Assembly (NCBI GenBank): GCA_947449875.1
Contig: CANFSY010000005.1
Coordinates: forward strand, 1-58,125
Source: Paracoccaceae bacterium
GTDB taxonomy: Bacteria > Pseudomonadota > Alphaproteobacteria > Rhodobacterales > Rhodobacteraceae
Length of the DNA stretch: 58,125 nt
Direction: 5' to 3'
Shown here: in pieces, positions 46,037 through 55,686 of the stretch
Layout of the letters: each line of letters begins with the position of its first letter
How positions within the stretch are numbered: the first letter of the stretch is position 1
The notes under the pieces: model-generated
Told to the model about the DNA's origin: nothing
The model's database searches: none
The model's input: only the letters and a program-made list of their open reading frames with translations
Translations under genes and position numbers: made by a program

Positions 46037-48004
46037 TTGACATTCGGGCGCGTCTGGTTTGGGGCGTCGCTTACTGACATTTTAGGAAACAAATTGGCAT
46101 TGGCGGACCCCTCATTTTTAAGCTGTGTTGAAACGCTTCAGGCTGCCTTGCAGCGCTGGGGCGCAGACACCGTTGCCTTGGAACGCGGCGATCTGTTTCG
46201 CCTGCACGGGATAGATCAGTCGAACACCGTTGTGGGGTTGGACGATCTGTTTTTCGTGGTGCAAGACGACCATTTCATCCCCAAGGGCGAGGCGGGGATG
46301 CAGCTTTTGAATCAAGAACTGATCAACACCGCCACGCTGCGCAATGCGTTTTTTCCGCAAATCCTGATGGCGCATGGCGAAGATCTGGATGTGTCTTTGA
46401 ACGTGGTGTTTCAGGGCCGATTTCAAGTGACGGTCTATCAATGCCGCATGGATCAAGAGCCGGTGGCGCTGGTTGAAAAAATCATCGCCTCTGACGAGAT
46501 TGTGGAAGCCGACGTGGCCATAGGGGCGCTAAGCACCCTTCCGCGCGGGGTGCGGTTGTTTTGGGTGGCGCGGGCCTTGTCAGACACCTGCGTGTTGATT
46601 GACGCCACGTGGCAAGCGCGTGCCCCTGCCGCGACACAAGCGCGCATGATTGTGGCGATTCGCACCTTTGGCCGCAGCGCCGAGGTGCAGCGTCTGCTGG
46701 CGCGGTTTCACGAACAGGCGATTGCCAGCGATTATGGGCAGATGCTGAAGAACACCTTCTTTTTGGTCTATGACGCCTTAGGCACAGGGGCTGCGCCCTA
46801 TGCGCCCCAAGGGCAGACTGACCCGCTGAACCTTTTTGTCATGTCAGGGCCCAACATGGGCGGCGCTGGCAATTTAAGCTTGGAACTCTTGGCCCTGCAA
46901 ACTGCCGTTTCAGCGGCGGGCATCACCGTAGACGAACTGGTGATCGCCGATGACGATCTGTCAATTTCGCTGGAAAGTCTGGCGCGCAATTGGGCCGCAA
47001 CGTTGTTTCGCAAGGATCAAGCCTTTCACACTCTGCCGATTTTCCTGAAATCCGAACCGCGGATGATGTGGGAGGATGGCGGTTTTTGGGGCCGTTACAC
47101 GAGAGATAATCCGGGCGGTCAGCGTAGCGCAGTGGCCCCGCGCCTGCTGCGCCATGCCAAAGTGTTTCACGGTGCCAACCACTTGGGCGAGATGGCCCGC
47201 CTGCACCATCCCGAATATTCGGCCTTTATCTTCCTGTCGATGCCATACGCCCGCTTGGCAGACTTGGGCCTGCCCTGCGCGATGTTCCTGCGCGGCGATG
47301 ATATTGAGTATTGTTTGCGCCATGTCGCTTCGGGCGGGGTGACTGTGTCAAACCCCAACTTGGCCGCGTGGCATGAACCGGCCCATTCTTATGCGCAGGA
47401 ATATATGAGCATCGCGCACGGTGTGATCATCAATATGACCTATGGCCAGCGCAAGCCTGACGATCTGGCGACCTTTTTTCACCGCCGCGCCGCCGTGCAT
47501 CTGTCGCTGTCAGACGTGGCGGGCCTGACCGTCTATGCCGAGGCTTTGGCCGATCTGGTGGCCTGCGATCGGTTGTTGCAGCCCGATTTTGCCGGCCATT
47601 ACCTGTCCGTTATGGCGCGGTTCAAAAGCTTCGATGCGGCTTTTTCGGTTCTGGCGGATGAACTTATAGCCTCGCTGACCGAATCCTCGGCGCGCGAGGG
47701 CAAGATGACCGTTGTGGCCCCGTTTTTGTATATGGACCCCCATTTCAGCAAAGACCCGCTGGATCACGTGGTTTTGGTCAACACTCACACCGATAAACGC
47801 TGCATTTACGACCCGTTCGAGACCGACCGTTTGGCCGCCCTCTCCAGCGTGGCGGCGCGGCTTTATGCCAGTTTGGCGGTGTTTATCCAGAATTTTGACA
47901 CGCTGCGCGGGCATTACCGCGAAAGAATCGCCACCTCTGCCTCAGCCGCCTTCTGGCTGGCAGAGGCAGAGGGCAAGGCGTTCGGGGTGCTGCATGGCGG
48001 ATGA
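46037..48004 (+). CDS. Large glycosyltransferase, GlfT2-like (galactofuranosyltransferase type, GT-A fold)
   Basis: 655 aa; MIVAIRTFGRSAEVQRLL...LFVMSGPNMGGAGNLSLELLAL...TVDELVIADDDLSISLESL...PRMMWEDGGFWGR...AAWHEPAHSYAQEYMSIAHGVIINM, resembling the PNxGGAGG / DDD / W-H-E-P arrangement of GlfT2. Confidence 0.75.
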   Translation: MTFGRVWFGASLTDILGNKLALADPSFLSCVETLQAALQRWGADTVALERGDLFRLHGIDQSNTVVGLDDLFFVVQDDHFIPKGEAGMQLLNQELINTATLRNAFFPQILMAHGEDLDVSLNVVFQGRFQVTVYQCRMDQEPVALVEKIIASDEIVEADVAIGALSTLPRGVRLFWVARALSDTCVLIDATWQARAPAATQARMIVAIRTFGRSAEVQRLLARFHEQAIASDYGQMLKNTFFLVYDALGTGAAPYAPQGQTDPLNLFVMSGPNMGGAGNLSLELLALQTAVSAAGITVDELVIADDDLSISLESLARNWAATLFRKDQAFHTLPIFLKSEPRMMWEDGGFWGRYTRDNPGGQRSAVAPRLLRHAKVFHGANHLGEMARLHHPEYSAFIFLSMPYARLADLGLPCAMFLRGDDIEYCLRHVASGGVTVSNPNLAAWHEPAHSYAQEYMSIAHGVIINMTYGQRKPDDLATFFHRRAAVHLSLSDVAGLTVYAEALADLVACDRLLQPDFAGHYLSVMARFKSFDAAFSVLADELIASLTESSAREGKMTVVAPFLYMDPHFSKDPLDHVVLVNTHTDKRCIYDPFETDRLAALSSVAARLYASLAVFIQNFDTLRGHYRERIATSASAAFWLAEAEGKAFGVLHGG

Positions 48005-48530
48005 GTATGGTTCTGCCAGCCTGCGCCGGAGGAAGCGTCAGGATTTGCACCGTTTGACCGCACCCTTTTTGGTCGATGGGCGCACCGTCACCTCCGCCAG
48101 CCCGATTGCCTTGGCCCGCAGTGGCGAGGTGGCGCAGCCCTATCTGGACGGCGATGTCTTTTCCGGCGGCATCACCCTCGCCCCCAAGGCGGCAGAGCCG
48201 TATTCCGGCACGCGCTGGGTGATCCAGCAAGATGCGGACGGCACTTGGGGGTTTTTAAACCAAGGCCAGCCTGACAAAATGCTGGTCGCCTCGGCCGGAT
48301 GTGTGGCTTTGGGGCGCCCCTTGGCAGGGGCGGGGATGGCGCGGTTTGTCACCTCGCGCTGGTTGATGTACCGCGACCTGATCGGCTTTCGCTTGCGCCC
48401 TGTGATGGCGGTCAGCGGCTGGCTTGGCGTGCGCGACGAAGCGCTGATCTTGTCCGAACCTAGCGATTCGCCGGGACGTTGGATGTATTGGGATATTGTG
48501 CCCCTGCAAGACGGGGCGCAGCGCCCTTGA
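47994..48530 (+). CDS. Uncharacterised protein coupled to the GlfT2-like gene; possible beta-trefoil
   Basis: 178 aa from ATG 47994, overlapping the upstream stop at 48004; W/G-rich repeats (TRWVIQQDADGTWGFLNQGQPDKMLVASAGCVALG...RPVMAVSGWLGVRDEALILSEPSDSPGRWMYWDIVPL). Confidence 0.7.
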   Translation: MADEYGSASLRRRKRQDLHRLTAPFLVDGRTVTSASPIALARSGEVAQPYLDGDVFSGGITLAPKAAEPYSGTRWVIQQDADGTWGFLNQGQPDKMLVASAGCVALGRPLAGAGMARFVTSRWLMYRDLIGFRLRPVMAVSGWLGVRDEALILSEPSDSPGRWMYWDIVPLQDGAQRP

Positions 48531-48620
48531 CCGGCGTGGCAAGGCAGCCTTGGCTTGGCGAATTCCCTTTCGCGTGGAAATCGGCTAGACCGTGACCACC
48601 CTACCGGAGCGACCCTGACC

Positions 48621-49235
48621 TTGGCCAATCATCTGCACAAAAATGACCTGCCCGTCGGGCTAAAGCTGGGCCCCATCGTGTCCATAGATACCGAAACCAT
48701 GGGCCTTGACCCGCGCCGTGACAGGCTGTGTGTGGTGCAGCTGTCGTCGGGCGATGGCCATGCGCATATCGTGCAGATTGAAAAAGGCCAGACCAGCGCC
48801 CCCAACTTGCAGCGCCTGCTGACCGATCCGGCCATACTGAAGCTGTTCCACTTTGGCCGCTTTGACATTGCCATGCTGCACCAAGCCTTTGGTGTGCGGA
48901 CGGAACCTGTCTGGTGCACCAAGATTGCCGCCAAACTGGTGCGCACCTTTACCGATCGGCACGGGCTGAAATATCTGCTGAACGAATTGGTGGGCGTTGA
49001 TGTGTCAAAGGCGCAGCAAACCTCTGACTGGGGCCAAGCCACCTTGAGCGAGGCGCAAAAAGACTATGCCGCCTCTGACGTTTTGTATCTGCACCGGCTG
49101 AAAGACGCGCTGGAGGCGATTTTGATCCGCGAAGACCGCCTGACCTTGGCGCAACGCTGCTTTGATTTTCTGCCCACACGGGCCGAGCTGGACCTTTTGG
49201 GATGGAACGAACCCAATGACATCTTCCACCACTGA
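48621..49235 (+). CDS. rnd: Ribonuclease D-like 3'-5' exonuclease
   Basis: IVSIDTETMGLDPRRDRLCVVQLSSGDG...LFHFGRFDIAMLHQAFGV...TKIAAKLVRTFTDRHGLKYLLNELVGVDVSKAQQTSDWG...DVLYLHRL. TTG start chosen; ATG 48555 also in frame. Confidence 0.9.
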   Translation: MANHLHKNDLPVGLKLGPIVSIDTETMGLDPRRDRLCVVQLSSGDGHAHIVQIEKGQTSAPNLQRLLTDPAILKLFHFGRFDIAMLHQAFGVRTEPVWCTKIAAKLVRTFTDRHGLKYLLNELVGVDVSKAQQTSDWGQATLSEAQKDYAASDVLYLHRLKDALEAILIREDRLTLAQRCFDFLPTRAELDLLGWNEPNDIFHH

Positions 49236-50184
49236 TCCCCTAACCATCGCCCGCCGTGTGATCGGGTTAGAGGCGCAGGCCTTGGGCGATCTGGCGGCAA
49301 GTTTGGATGACAGCTTTTCCAAAGCTGCCGATCTGATCTTGGCCGCCAAGGGGCGGGTAATTGTGTCGGGCATGGGCAAATCTGGCCATATCGCGCGCAA
49401 AATGGCAGCGACCTTTGCATCGACCGGCACGCCCGCGCAGTTTGTGCATCCGGCAGAGGCAAGCCATGGCGATCTGGGCATGATGTTGCAGGGCGATGTG
49501 GTGCTGGTGCTGTCGAATTCGGGCGAAACGCCCGAGCTGGCCGACATTGTGGCCCACACCCGCCGCTTTGACATTCCGCTGATCGGCATCGCCAGTCGGT
49601 CGGGTTCGACCTTGCTGCGCGCGGCGGATGTGGCCTTGGTGTTGCCGCCTGCGGCAGAGGCCTGTGGCACGGGCGTGGTGCCCACCACATCCACCACCAT
49701 GATGCTGGCCTTGGGCGATGCGCTGGCCGTCGCCTTGATGGAGCGGCGGGCCTTTACCCCCGAACATTTCCGCGTCTTTCATCCGGGCGGCAAGTTGGGT
49801 GCCCGCCTGACCAAGGTGCGCGATCTGATGCACACCGACCTGCCCCTGATCGCCGCCGATCGCCCGATGTCAGAAGCGCTTTTGGCGATCTCGCGCTATG
49901 GGTTTGGCGTGGTGGGGGTGACGGGGCCAGAGGGTGCGTTGTTAGGCATCATCACCGACGGCGACCTGCGCCGCCATATGGACGGGCTTTTGTCTTTGAC
50001 CGTGGCCCAAGTGATGACCCCCCATCCGCGCACCGTGGCCCCCGATGCGCTGGCCGAGGTGGCCTTGGCCATTATGAACGAGCGAAAGATCACCTGTCTG
50101 TTTGTCAAAGACGCGCCCGAAGCGGGGTTGCCTGCTTTGGGCATATTGCACATCCACGACCTGCTGCGCGCCGGTGTGGTGTGA
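49216..50184 (+). CDS. kdsD: Arabinose-5-phosphate isomerase (KdsD/KpsF)
   Basis: SIS domain GRVIVSGMGKSGHIARKMAATFASTGTPAQFVHPAEASHGDLGM plus tandem CBS domains. Confidence 0.95.
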   Translation: MTSSTTDPLTIARRVIGLEAQALGDLAASLDDSFSKAADLILAAKGRVIVSGMGKSGHIARKMAATFASTGTPAQFVHPAEASHGDLGMMLQGDVVLVLSNSGETPELADIVAHTRRFDIPLIGIASRSGSTLLRAADVALVLPPAAEACGTGVVPTTSTTMMLALGDALAVALMERRAFTPEHFRVFHPGGKLGARLTKVRDLMHTDLPLIAADRPMSEALLAISRYGFGVVGVTGPEGALLGIITDGDLRRHMDGLLSLTVAQVMTPHPRTVAPDALAEVALAIMNERKITCLFVKDAPEAGLPALGILHIHDLLRAGVV

Positions 50185-50801
50185 TGGCGCTGGCGGCGGC
50201 TGACAACTTTCATTCTCGACTGGTGTTCTGGCTGAAGATTGTCTTGCCGCTGGTGGCTTTGGGCCTTTTGGCAACCTTGTTCCTGTTTGGCCGCCCGATC
50301 AGCCCCGAAGATGCCATTCCCTATGCCAGCACCGATATCACCGACCGCGTGAAAGAGCCGCGCGTGACCAGCCCTGTTTTTGCAAGCATGACGCAGGATG
50401 GCACAGCCCTCACCATCATGGCCCAAGAGGCACGGCCCGGGGCTGCGGGAAGCAACATCGCCGGGCAAGCGCAAGCGATGTCGGCCCTGATGGAAATGCC
50501 AGACGGATCAAACGCGCAGATCACTGCACCCTTGATGCAGATGGCGCGCGCAAGCCAAACTGCGACGTTAAGCGGCGGGGTGAAAATTGTCACCTCGGGC
50601 GGTTATACGGCGGTGATGGCGGGCATGTTGGTGGCCACGACCAAAACCGATGTAACCAGCCTTGGCCCCGTGGATGCCACAGGTCCGCCGGGAAAGTTAC
50701 ATGCGCAAGCGATGCACCTTGGCGCGGCCCCCTCGGGCGGTTACCAATTGGATTTCACGGGGGGTGTGACGCTGGTCTATCTGCCCAAGGGAGGTTTGTG
50801 A
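50181..50801 (+). CDS. lptC: LPS export system protein LptC
   Basis: One N-terminal TM, LptC-like beta region, immediately upstream of lptA/lptB. Confidence 0.87.
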   Translation: MMALAAADNFHSRLVFWLKIVLPLVALGLLATLFLFGRPISPEDAIPYASTDITDRVKEPRVTSPVFASMTQDGTALTIMAQEARPGAAGSNIAGQAQAMSALMEMPDGSNAQITAPLMQMARASQTATLSGGVKIVTSGGYTAVMAGMLVATTKTDVTSLGPVDATGPPGKLHAQAMHLGAAPSGGYQLDFTGGVTLVYLPKGGL

Positions 50802-51295
50802 TGCTCAAAGCTTGGCTTTTTGCTGTGGCCCTGATGGCGGCCCCCTTTGGTGCGGCGGCGGCTGGAACGGATATTGCCTTTGGCGGTTTGAAGGTTGACT
50901 CCACCCAGCCGGTGAAAGTCGTGGCAGATCAGCTTTCGGTCAACCAAAATGACGGCACCGCCATCTTTACCGGCAATGTCGTGGTGACGCAGGGCGACAT
51001 GACCTTGCAAACGGCACATCTGCAAATTGAATATGCCCAAGACAAGAAAAGCATCGCGCGCATGCTGGCGGATGGCGGCGTTAAAATGGCCGCAGGAAGC
51101 GAGGCGGCCTCGTCTCAAACGGCGGAATATGCGCCTGAGACCGGCGATTTGATTATGCGGGGGGATGTTTTGCTGACGCAGGGGGCCTCGGCCATTTCGG
51201 GGCCTGTGCTGACCATGAGCCTTAGGACCGGCCTAGGCACGATGGAGGGCCGCGTGACCACCGTGTTCACCCCAACCCAACCGAAGAAAAACTGA
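50798..51295 (+). CDS. lptA: LPS transport periplasmic protein LptA
   Basis: Signal peptide; VVADQLSVNQNDGTAIFTGNVVVTQGDMTLQTAHLQIEYAQD...GDVLLTQG (OstA fold). Confidence 0.92.
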   Translation: MMLKAWLFAVALMAAPFGAAAAGTDIAFGGLKVDSTQPVKVVADQLSVNQNDGTAIFTGNVVVTQGDMTLQTAHLQIEYAQDKKSIARMLADGGVKMAAGSEAASSQTAEYAPETGDLIMRGDVLLTQGASAISGPVLTMSLRTGLGTMEGRVTTVFTPTQPKKN

Positions 51296-52038
51296 TGGCA
51301 CAGGCGGGTGGTCTTGATGGCTTGCAGGTGCGCAACCTGCGCAAAAGCTACCAAAAGCGGCTGGTGATCCGCGACGTGTCGTTGACCCTTGGTAGGGGTG
51401 AGGTTGTGGCGCTTTTGGGCCCCAACGGGTCGGGCAAGACGACGACCTTTTACGCCATAGCCGGCCTAATCACGCCAGAGGCGGGGCAAGTTTTGATTGA
51501 CGGGCGCGATGTCACGGCCCTGCCCATGTACCGCCGCGCCCGATTGGGGATCGGCTATCTGCCGCAAGAAATGTCGATCTTTCGCGGGCTAAGCGTGCAA
51601 GATAACATTCTCGCCGTGCTGGAAATCACCGAGCCTGACCGCCACAAGCGGCGCGAGCGGTTGGAAGAGCTGTTGTCGGAATTTTCGATCACCCACATCC
51701 GCGCCGCCCCCGCCTTGGCCCTGTCGGGGGGCGAGCGGCGGCGGGTAGAGATTGCGCGCTGCTTGGCGGCCAATCCGCTGTATCTGCTGCTGGATGAACC
51801 CTTTGCAGGGGTAGACCCGATCGCGGTGGCTGAAATCCGCCACTTGGTGCAAGATTTGAAATCGCGCGGCATCGGGGTGCTGATCACCGACCATAACGTG
51901 CGCGAAGCGCTGGATATCGTGGACCGCGCCTATATTTTGCACGACGGCAAGGTGTTGATGACCGGCACCGCCGATGAAATCGTGCGCGACGAGATGGTGC
52001 GGCGGGTTTATCTGGGCGAGAATTTCAAGATCGGCTAA
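51295..52038 (+). CDS. lptB: LPS export ABC transporter ATP-binding protein LptB
   Basis: LLGPNGSGKTTTFYAIAGLI...LALSGGERRRVEIARCLAANPLYLLLDEPFAGVDPIAVAEI. Confidence 0.97.
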   Translation: MAQAGGLDGLQVRNLRKSYQKRLVIRDVSLTLGRGEVVALLGPNGSGKTTTFYAIAGLITPEAGQVLIDGRDVTALPMYRRARLGIGYLPQEMSIFRGLSVQDNILAVLEITEPDRHKRRERLEELLSEFSITHIRAAPALALSGGERRRVEIARCLAANPLYLLLDEPFAGVDPIAVAEIRHLVQDLKSRGIGVLITDHNVREALDIVDRAYILHDGKVLMTGTADEIVRDEMVRRVYLGENFKIG

Positions 52039-52245
52039 GTGCCGCGCACGGGCCAGTTGACAAGCGCCCCCTGTCATCCCCAAATGTAAAGGATGCGTGC
52101 AAGAGGTCCCCTGCCTTGCCTATCCGATGCGGCCCCACAAAGGGGCACCGCCACAGGGGGTGAGTGCGCTGTAAATCCAAGGAAAAAAGGTTCTAACCCG
52201 CCGGATCGCGTGATCCGTCGGCATCTTCATGCTTAGGAGGCATCC

Positions 52246-52821
52246 ATGCGGTACCAAATCACCGGCAAGCAGATCGACATCGGCGAAGCGCTGCAAACAC
52301 ATGTGAAATCCGAACTGGGCGAGATTGTCGAAAAATACGCCCAACGGCCCACAGATGCCTCTATCGTCTTTTCAAAAGCCGGCTACGAACATGTGTGCGA
52401 GGCGGTGATTCATCTGTCCACCGGCCTGACCGCCCATGCCAAGGGCCATGCGACCGAAATTTATGCGGCCTTCGAATCGTGCCGCGAAAAAATGGACAAG
52501 CAACTGCGCCGCTACAAGCGCCGTCTGCGCAACCACCATTCGCACCGGACGGAACCTGTTGAATATGGGGTGGGTGCGTCTTATATCCTCGCTCCAACCC
52601 AAGAACCGGAAGATACAGACACAGCCCCCGTTTCCCATGTCATCATTGCCGAGATGGAAGCGAAAATCCCGTCGCTGACCGTGGGCGAGGCTGTTATGCA
52701 ACTGGAACTGGGCGGGCAAAAGTTTCTGGTGTTTCGCAATCTGGGCCATGGCGGGGTCAACGTGGTTTATGTGCGCGACGATGGCAACATTGGCTGGATT
52801 GACCCCAAGAATGAGACGTAA
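52246..52821 (+). CDS. hpf: Ribosome hibernation promoting factor (long form)
   Basis: MRYQITGKQIDIGEALQTHVKSELGEIVEKYAQRPTDASIVFSK...; C-terminal VIIAEMEAKIPSLTVGEAVMQLELGGQKFLVFRN...NIGWIDP. Confidence 0.95.
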   Translation: MRYQITGKQIDIGEALQTHVKSELGEIVEKYAQRPTDASIVFSKAGYEHVCEAVIHLSTGLTAHAKGHATEIYAAFESCREKMDKQLRRYKRRLRNHHSHRTEPVEYGVGASYILAPTQEPEDTDTAPVSHVIIAEMEAKIPSLTVGEAVMQLELGGQKFLVFRNLGHGGVNVVYVRDDGNIGWIDPKNET

Positions 52822-52860
52822 TCCGCGGCTGCGGCCGGTATAAGCAGGTAGATAAGGCCC

Positions 52861-53325
52861 ATGGAACTTTCGAAACTGCTTATGCCGGGCGCGGTGCGCT
52901 TCATTGGCCAGTTGACGGGCAAAAAGCGCCTGTTTCAGGAACTAGGCGAGATTGCAGCACAGGCCTATGGGCTGAACGCCTCGGTCGCGACCGATGGGCT
53001 GCAAGAGCGCGAAAGCCTTGGGGCCACGGGCGTGGGCCACGGCATAGCCCTGCCCCATGCCCGTTTGGATGATTTAGACCGGATCGTTGCCGTCTTCTTG
53101 CGGATGGAAAAACCGCTGGATTATGATTCGGTCGACCGTCAGCCGGTGGATTTGATCGTTGGCCTGTTTGCGCCCAAAGAATCCGGCGTTGAGCATCTTA
53201 AAGCCTTGGCGCTGGTGTCGCGCACCATGCGCGATCCGGGCATTTGCGCCAAACTGCGCGCCAACACCGACCCCGCCAAGTTGCACGCGATCCTGACCGA
53301 AGCGCGCGCGGTGCAGGCGGCCTGA
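52861..53325 (+). CDS. ptsN: PTS IIA-like nitrogen regulatory protein PtsN
   Basis: LQERESLGATGVGHGIALPHARLDDLDRIVAVFLRMEKPLDYDSVDRQPVDLIVGLFAPKE (EIIA active-site His). Confidence 0.95.
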   Translation: MELSKLLMPGAVRFIGQLTGKKRLFQELGEIAAQAYGLNASVATDGLQERESLGATGVGHGIALPHARLDDLDRIVAVFLRMEKPLDYDSVDRQPVDLIVGLFAPKESGVEHLKALALVSRTMRDPGICAKLRANTDPAKLHAILTEARAVQAA

Positions 53326-53334
53326 CCGGGCCGC

Positions 53335-54867
53335 CTAGCTCAGCGTAAAGCCTGCCCAGACACCTGCCGCCAACAGGGCCACAGCCCCCAATGCGGCCCA
53401 GACCAAGGGAACCCCACGGCGTTTGGGCGGCACTTTGGGGCCTTCGGCTTGGGCGATCAGCAAATTCTCGACCAGACGGGGGAGTTTTGGGCCAAAGCGG
53501 GCCAGCACCTCGACCGTGCTGACCAAATCGCGCAGCAAGGCCACAGGGCCCACGTGGCTGCGGATGTAGCTTTCGACCACGGGGCGGGCCACGTCCCAGA
53601 TGTTGATATTGTCGTCCAGACTGCGGGCCACGCCCTCGACCACGACCATGGTGCGCTGCAACAAGATCAGCTCGGTGCGGGTTTGCATGCCGAAGCGTTC
53701 GGTCACTTCGAACAGATAGGCCAAAAGCTTGGCCATCGAAATGCGGTTCGCTTCCATCCCGAAGATCGGCTCGCCCACGGCGCGCAGGGCGGATGCAAAG
53801 GCCTCGACATCGCGGTCGGCGGGGACATAGCCTGCCTCAAAATGCACTTCCGCCACGCGGCGATAGTTGCGCTGGATGAAGCCCATCAAAATTTCGGCAT
53901 AGACTTTGCGGGTATAGGCATCAATCCGGCCCATAATGCCAAAGTCATAGGCGATGATATCGCCATTGGCGGCAACCTTCAGGTTACCTTGGTGCATGTC
54001 GCCGTGAAAAAACCCATCGCGCAGGGCGTGGCTTAGGAACAACTGCAACACGCGGTTGCCCAGTTTCACGCGGTCATGCCCCGCAGCATCCAACGCGGCA
54101 TTGTCTGACAGGCTGATGCCTTCGGCCCAATCCATCGTCATCACCGAACGCCCAGACAGCCGCCAAACGGTTTGGGGCACTTGAAAGCCCGCATCTTTGG
54201 CGGTGTTAGCGCGAAACTCGGAAGCCGAAGCACTTTCCAGCCGCAGGTCCAACTCTCCTAACACAACACCTTCGAAATGCCGGATCACTTCCAGCGGGCG
54301 CAAGCGGCGGGTCGAGGGGAGCAGCAGTTCCAGCGTGCCTGCCGCCAGATAAAAAGCGTCAATGTCTTTGCGAAAGGCGCGTTCGATCCCCGGGCGCAGC
54401 ACCTTTACGGCCACCGCGCGGTCATCTTCCGCCAGCCGCGCCTTGTGCACCTGCGCGATCGACGCCGCAGCGACGGGTTCGGAAAACTCGGCAAAGATGG
54501 TTTCAACGCTTTGGCCCAATTCCGCCGCGACCATGGCCTTGGCCACATCGGTCGAAAAGGGTGGCAACTGGTCTTGCAGGTATTTCAACTGCAACGCCAT
54601 CTTGTCGCCCACGATGTCGGGGCGGGTCGACAGGATTTGGCCGAATTTGATGTAAGACGGCCCCAACGCCGTCAGCGCGCGGGTGACAGGGGGCAGGGCA
54701 GGATCACCGCGCAGCCCCAGCCAGATAAAGGGCCAAGCCAGCGTGCGGGCCAGAATGCGCACCGAAAGGGGGGCGCCAAACCCTTCCAGAATAACCTGTA
54801 TCGCGCCGGTGCGTTCAAACGTAGCACCGGTGCGTATCAGTCGCCAAAGATTGTGCGGTCCCCGCAT
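53335..54867 (-). CDS. ubiB: UbiB (ubiquinone biosynthesis, ABC1/ADCK family)
   Basis: LGPSYIKFGQILSTRPDIVGDKMALQLKYLQDQLPPF...PVAAASIAQVHKARL...HGDMHQGNLKVAANGDIIAYDFGIMGRID. Confidence 0.96.
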   Translation of the reverse strand: MRGPHNLWRLIRTGATFERTGAIQVILEGFGAPLSVRILARTLAWPFIWLGLRGDPALPPVTRALTALGPSYIKFGQILSTRPDIVGDKMALQLKYLQDQLPPFSTDVAKAMVAAELGQSVETIFAEFSEPVAAASIAQVHKARLAEDDRAVAVKVLRPGIERAFRKDIDAFYLAAGTLELLLPSTRRLRPLEVIRHFEGVVLGELDLRLESASASEFRANTAKDAGFQVPQTVWRLSGRSVMTMDWAEGISLSDNAALDAAGHDRVKLGNRVLQLFLSHALRDGFFHGDMHQGNLKVAANGDIIAYDFGIMGRIDAYTRKVYAEILMGFIQRNYRRVAEVHFEAGYVPADRDVEAFASALRAVGEPIFGMEANRISMAKLLAYLFEVTERFGMQTRTELILLQRTMVVVEGVARSLDDNINIWDVARPVVESYIRSHVGPVALLRDLVSTVEVLARFGPKLPRLVENLLIAQAEGPKVPPKRRGVPLVWAALGAVALLAAGVWAGFTLS

Positions 54868-55613
54868 CAGACCTTCCAGCCTGAATGGAGAGCGGCCACG
54901 CCCATCGTCAGGTTGCGGTATTTCACCTGCGCAAAGCCCGCCTTGCGGATCATCGTGGCGAAAACCTCTTGCTCGGGGAATTTGCGGATTGATTCGACCA
55001 AATACTGGTAGCTGTCACGATCCCCCGTCACCAGCTTGCCCAAGGGCGGGATGATGGTGAAGGAATACAGATCATAAGCCTTTTGCAGCATCTCGTTCGG
55101 AATCTGCGAGAATTCCAACACCATCAACCGCCCACCGGGGCGCAGCACGCGAAACGCCTCGCTTAGCGCGTCTTGCACACGCACCACGTTGCGGATGCCA
55201 AAGCTGATTGTGTAGGCATCAAAGCTGTTGTCAGCAAAGGGCAAGGCCATGGCGTCGCCCACGATCCAGTCCAACCGATCCGACAGGCGCTCCGCCTCGG
55301 CCCGTTTGCGACCTTCGATCAGCATGGATTCGGTCATATCCAGCACGGTCGCCACCGAATCCGGCGCGCGGCCCAAGAAACGAAACGCCACATCGCCGGT
55401 GCCGCCCGCCACATCCAGCAGGCGCTGGCCCGGGCGGGGGTTCAGCCAATCCATCATCGCCTCTTTCCACAGGCGGTGGATGCCGACCGACATCAGGTCA
55501 TTCATGATGTCATATTTGCTGGCGACACGGGTAAAAACCCCATGCACCATGCCGGCCTTGTCATCCTCGTTCACGGTTTGGTAGCCGAAATGGGTGGTGG
55601 AGTGTTCGTTCAT
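54867..55613 (-). CDS. ubiE: Ubiquinone/menaquinone methyltransferase UbiE
   Basis: [43 protein letters not shown]...[17 protein letters not shown]. Confidence 0.97.
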   Translation of the reverse strand: MNEHSTTHFGYQTVNEDDKAGMVHGVFTRVASKYDIMNDLMSVGIHRLWKEAMMDWLNPRPGQRLLDVAGGTGDVAFRFLGRAPDSVATVLDMTESMLIEGRKRAEAERLSDRLDWIVGDAMALPFADNSFDAYTISFGIRNVVRVQDALSEAFRVLRPGGRLMVLEFSQIPNEMLQKAYDLYSFTIIPPLGKLVTGDRDSYQYLVESIRKFPEQEVFATMIRKAGFAQVKYRNLTMGVAALHSGWKV

Positions 55614-55686
55614 CGGGGCTTGCCCTTCCTTGGCGTCACAGACCTTATAGGCGGTGTGGGCCAGCGCCTCAACCTATAGGAACCAG

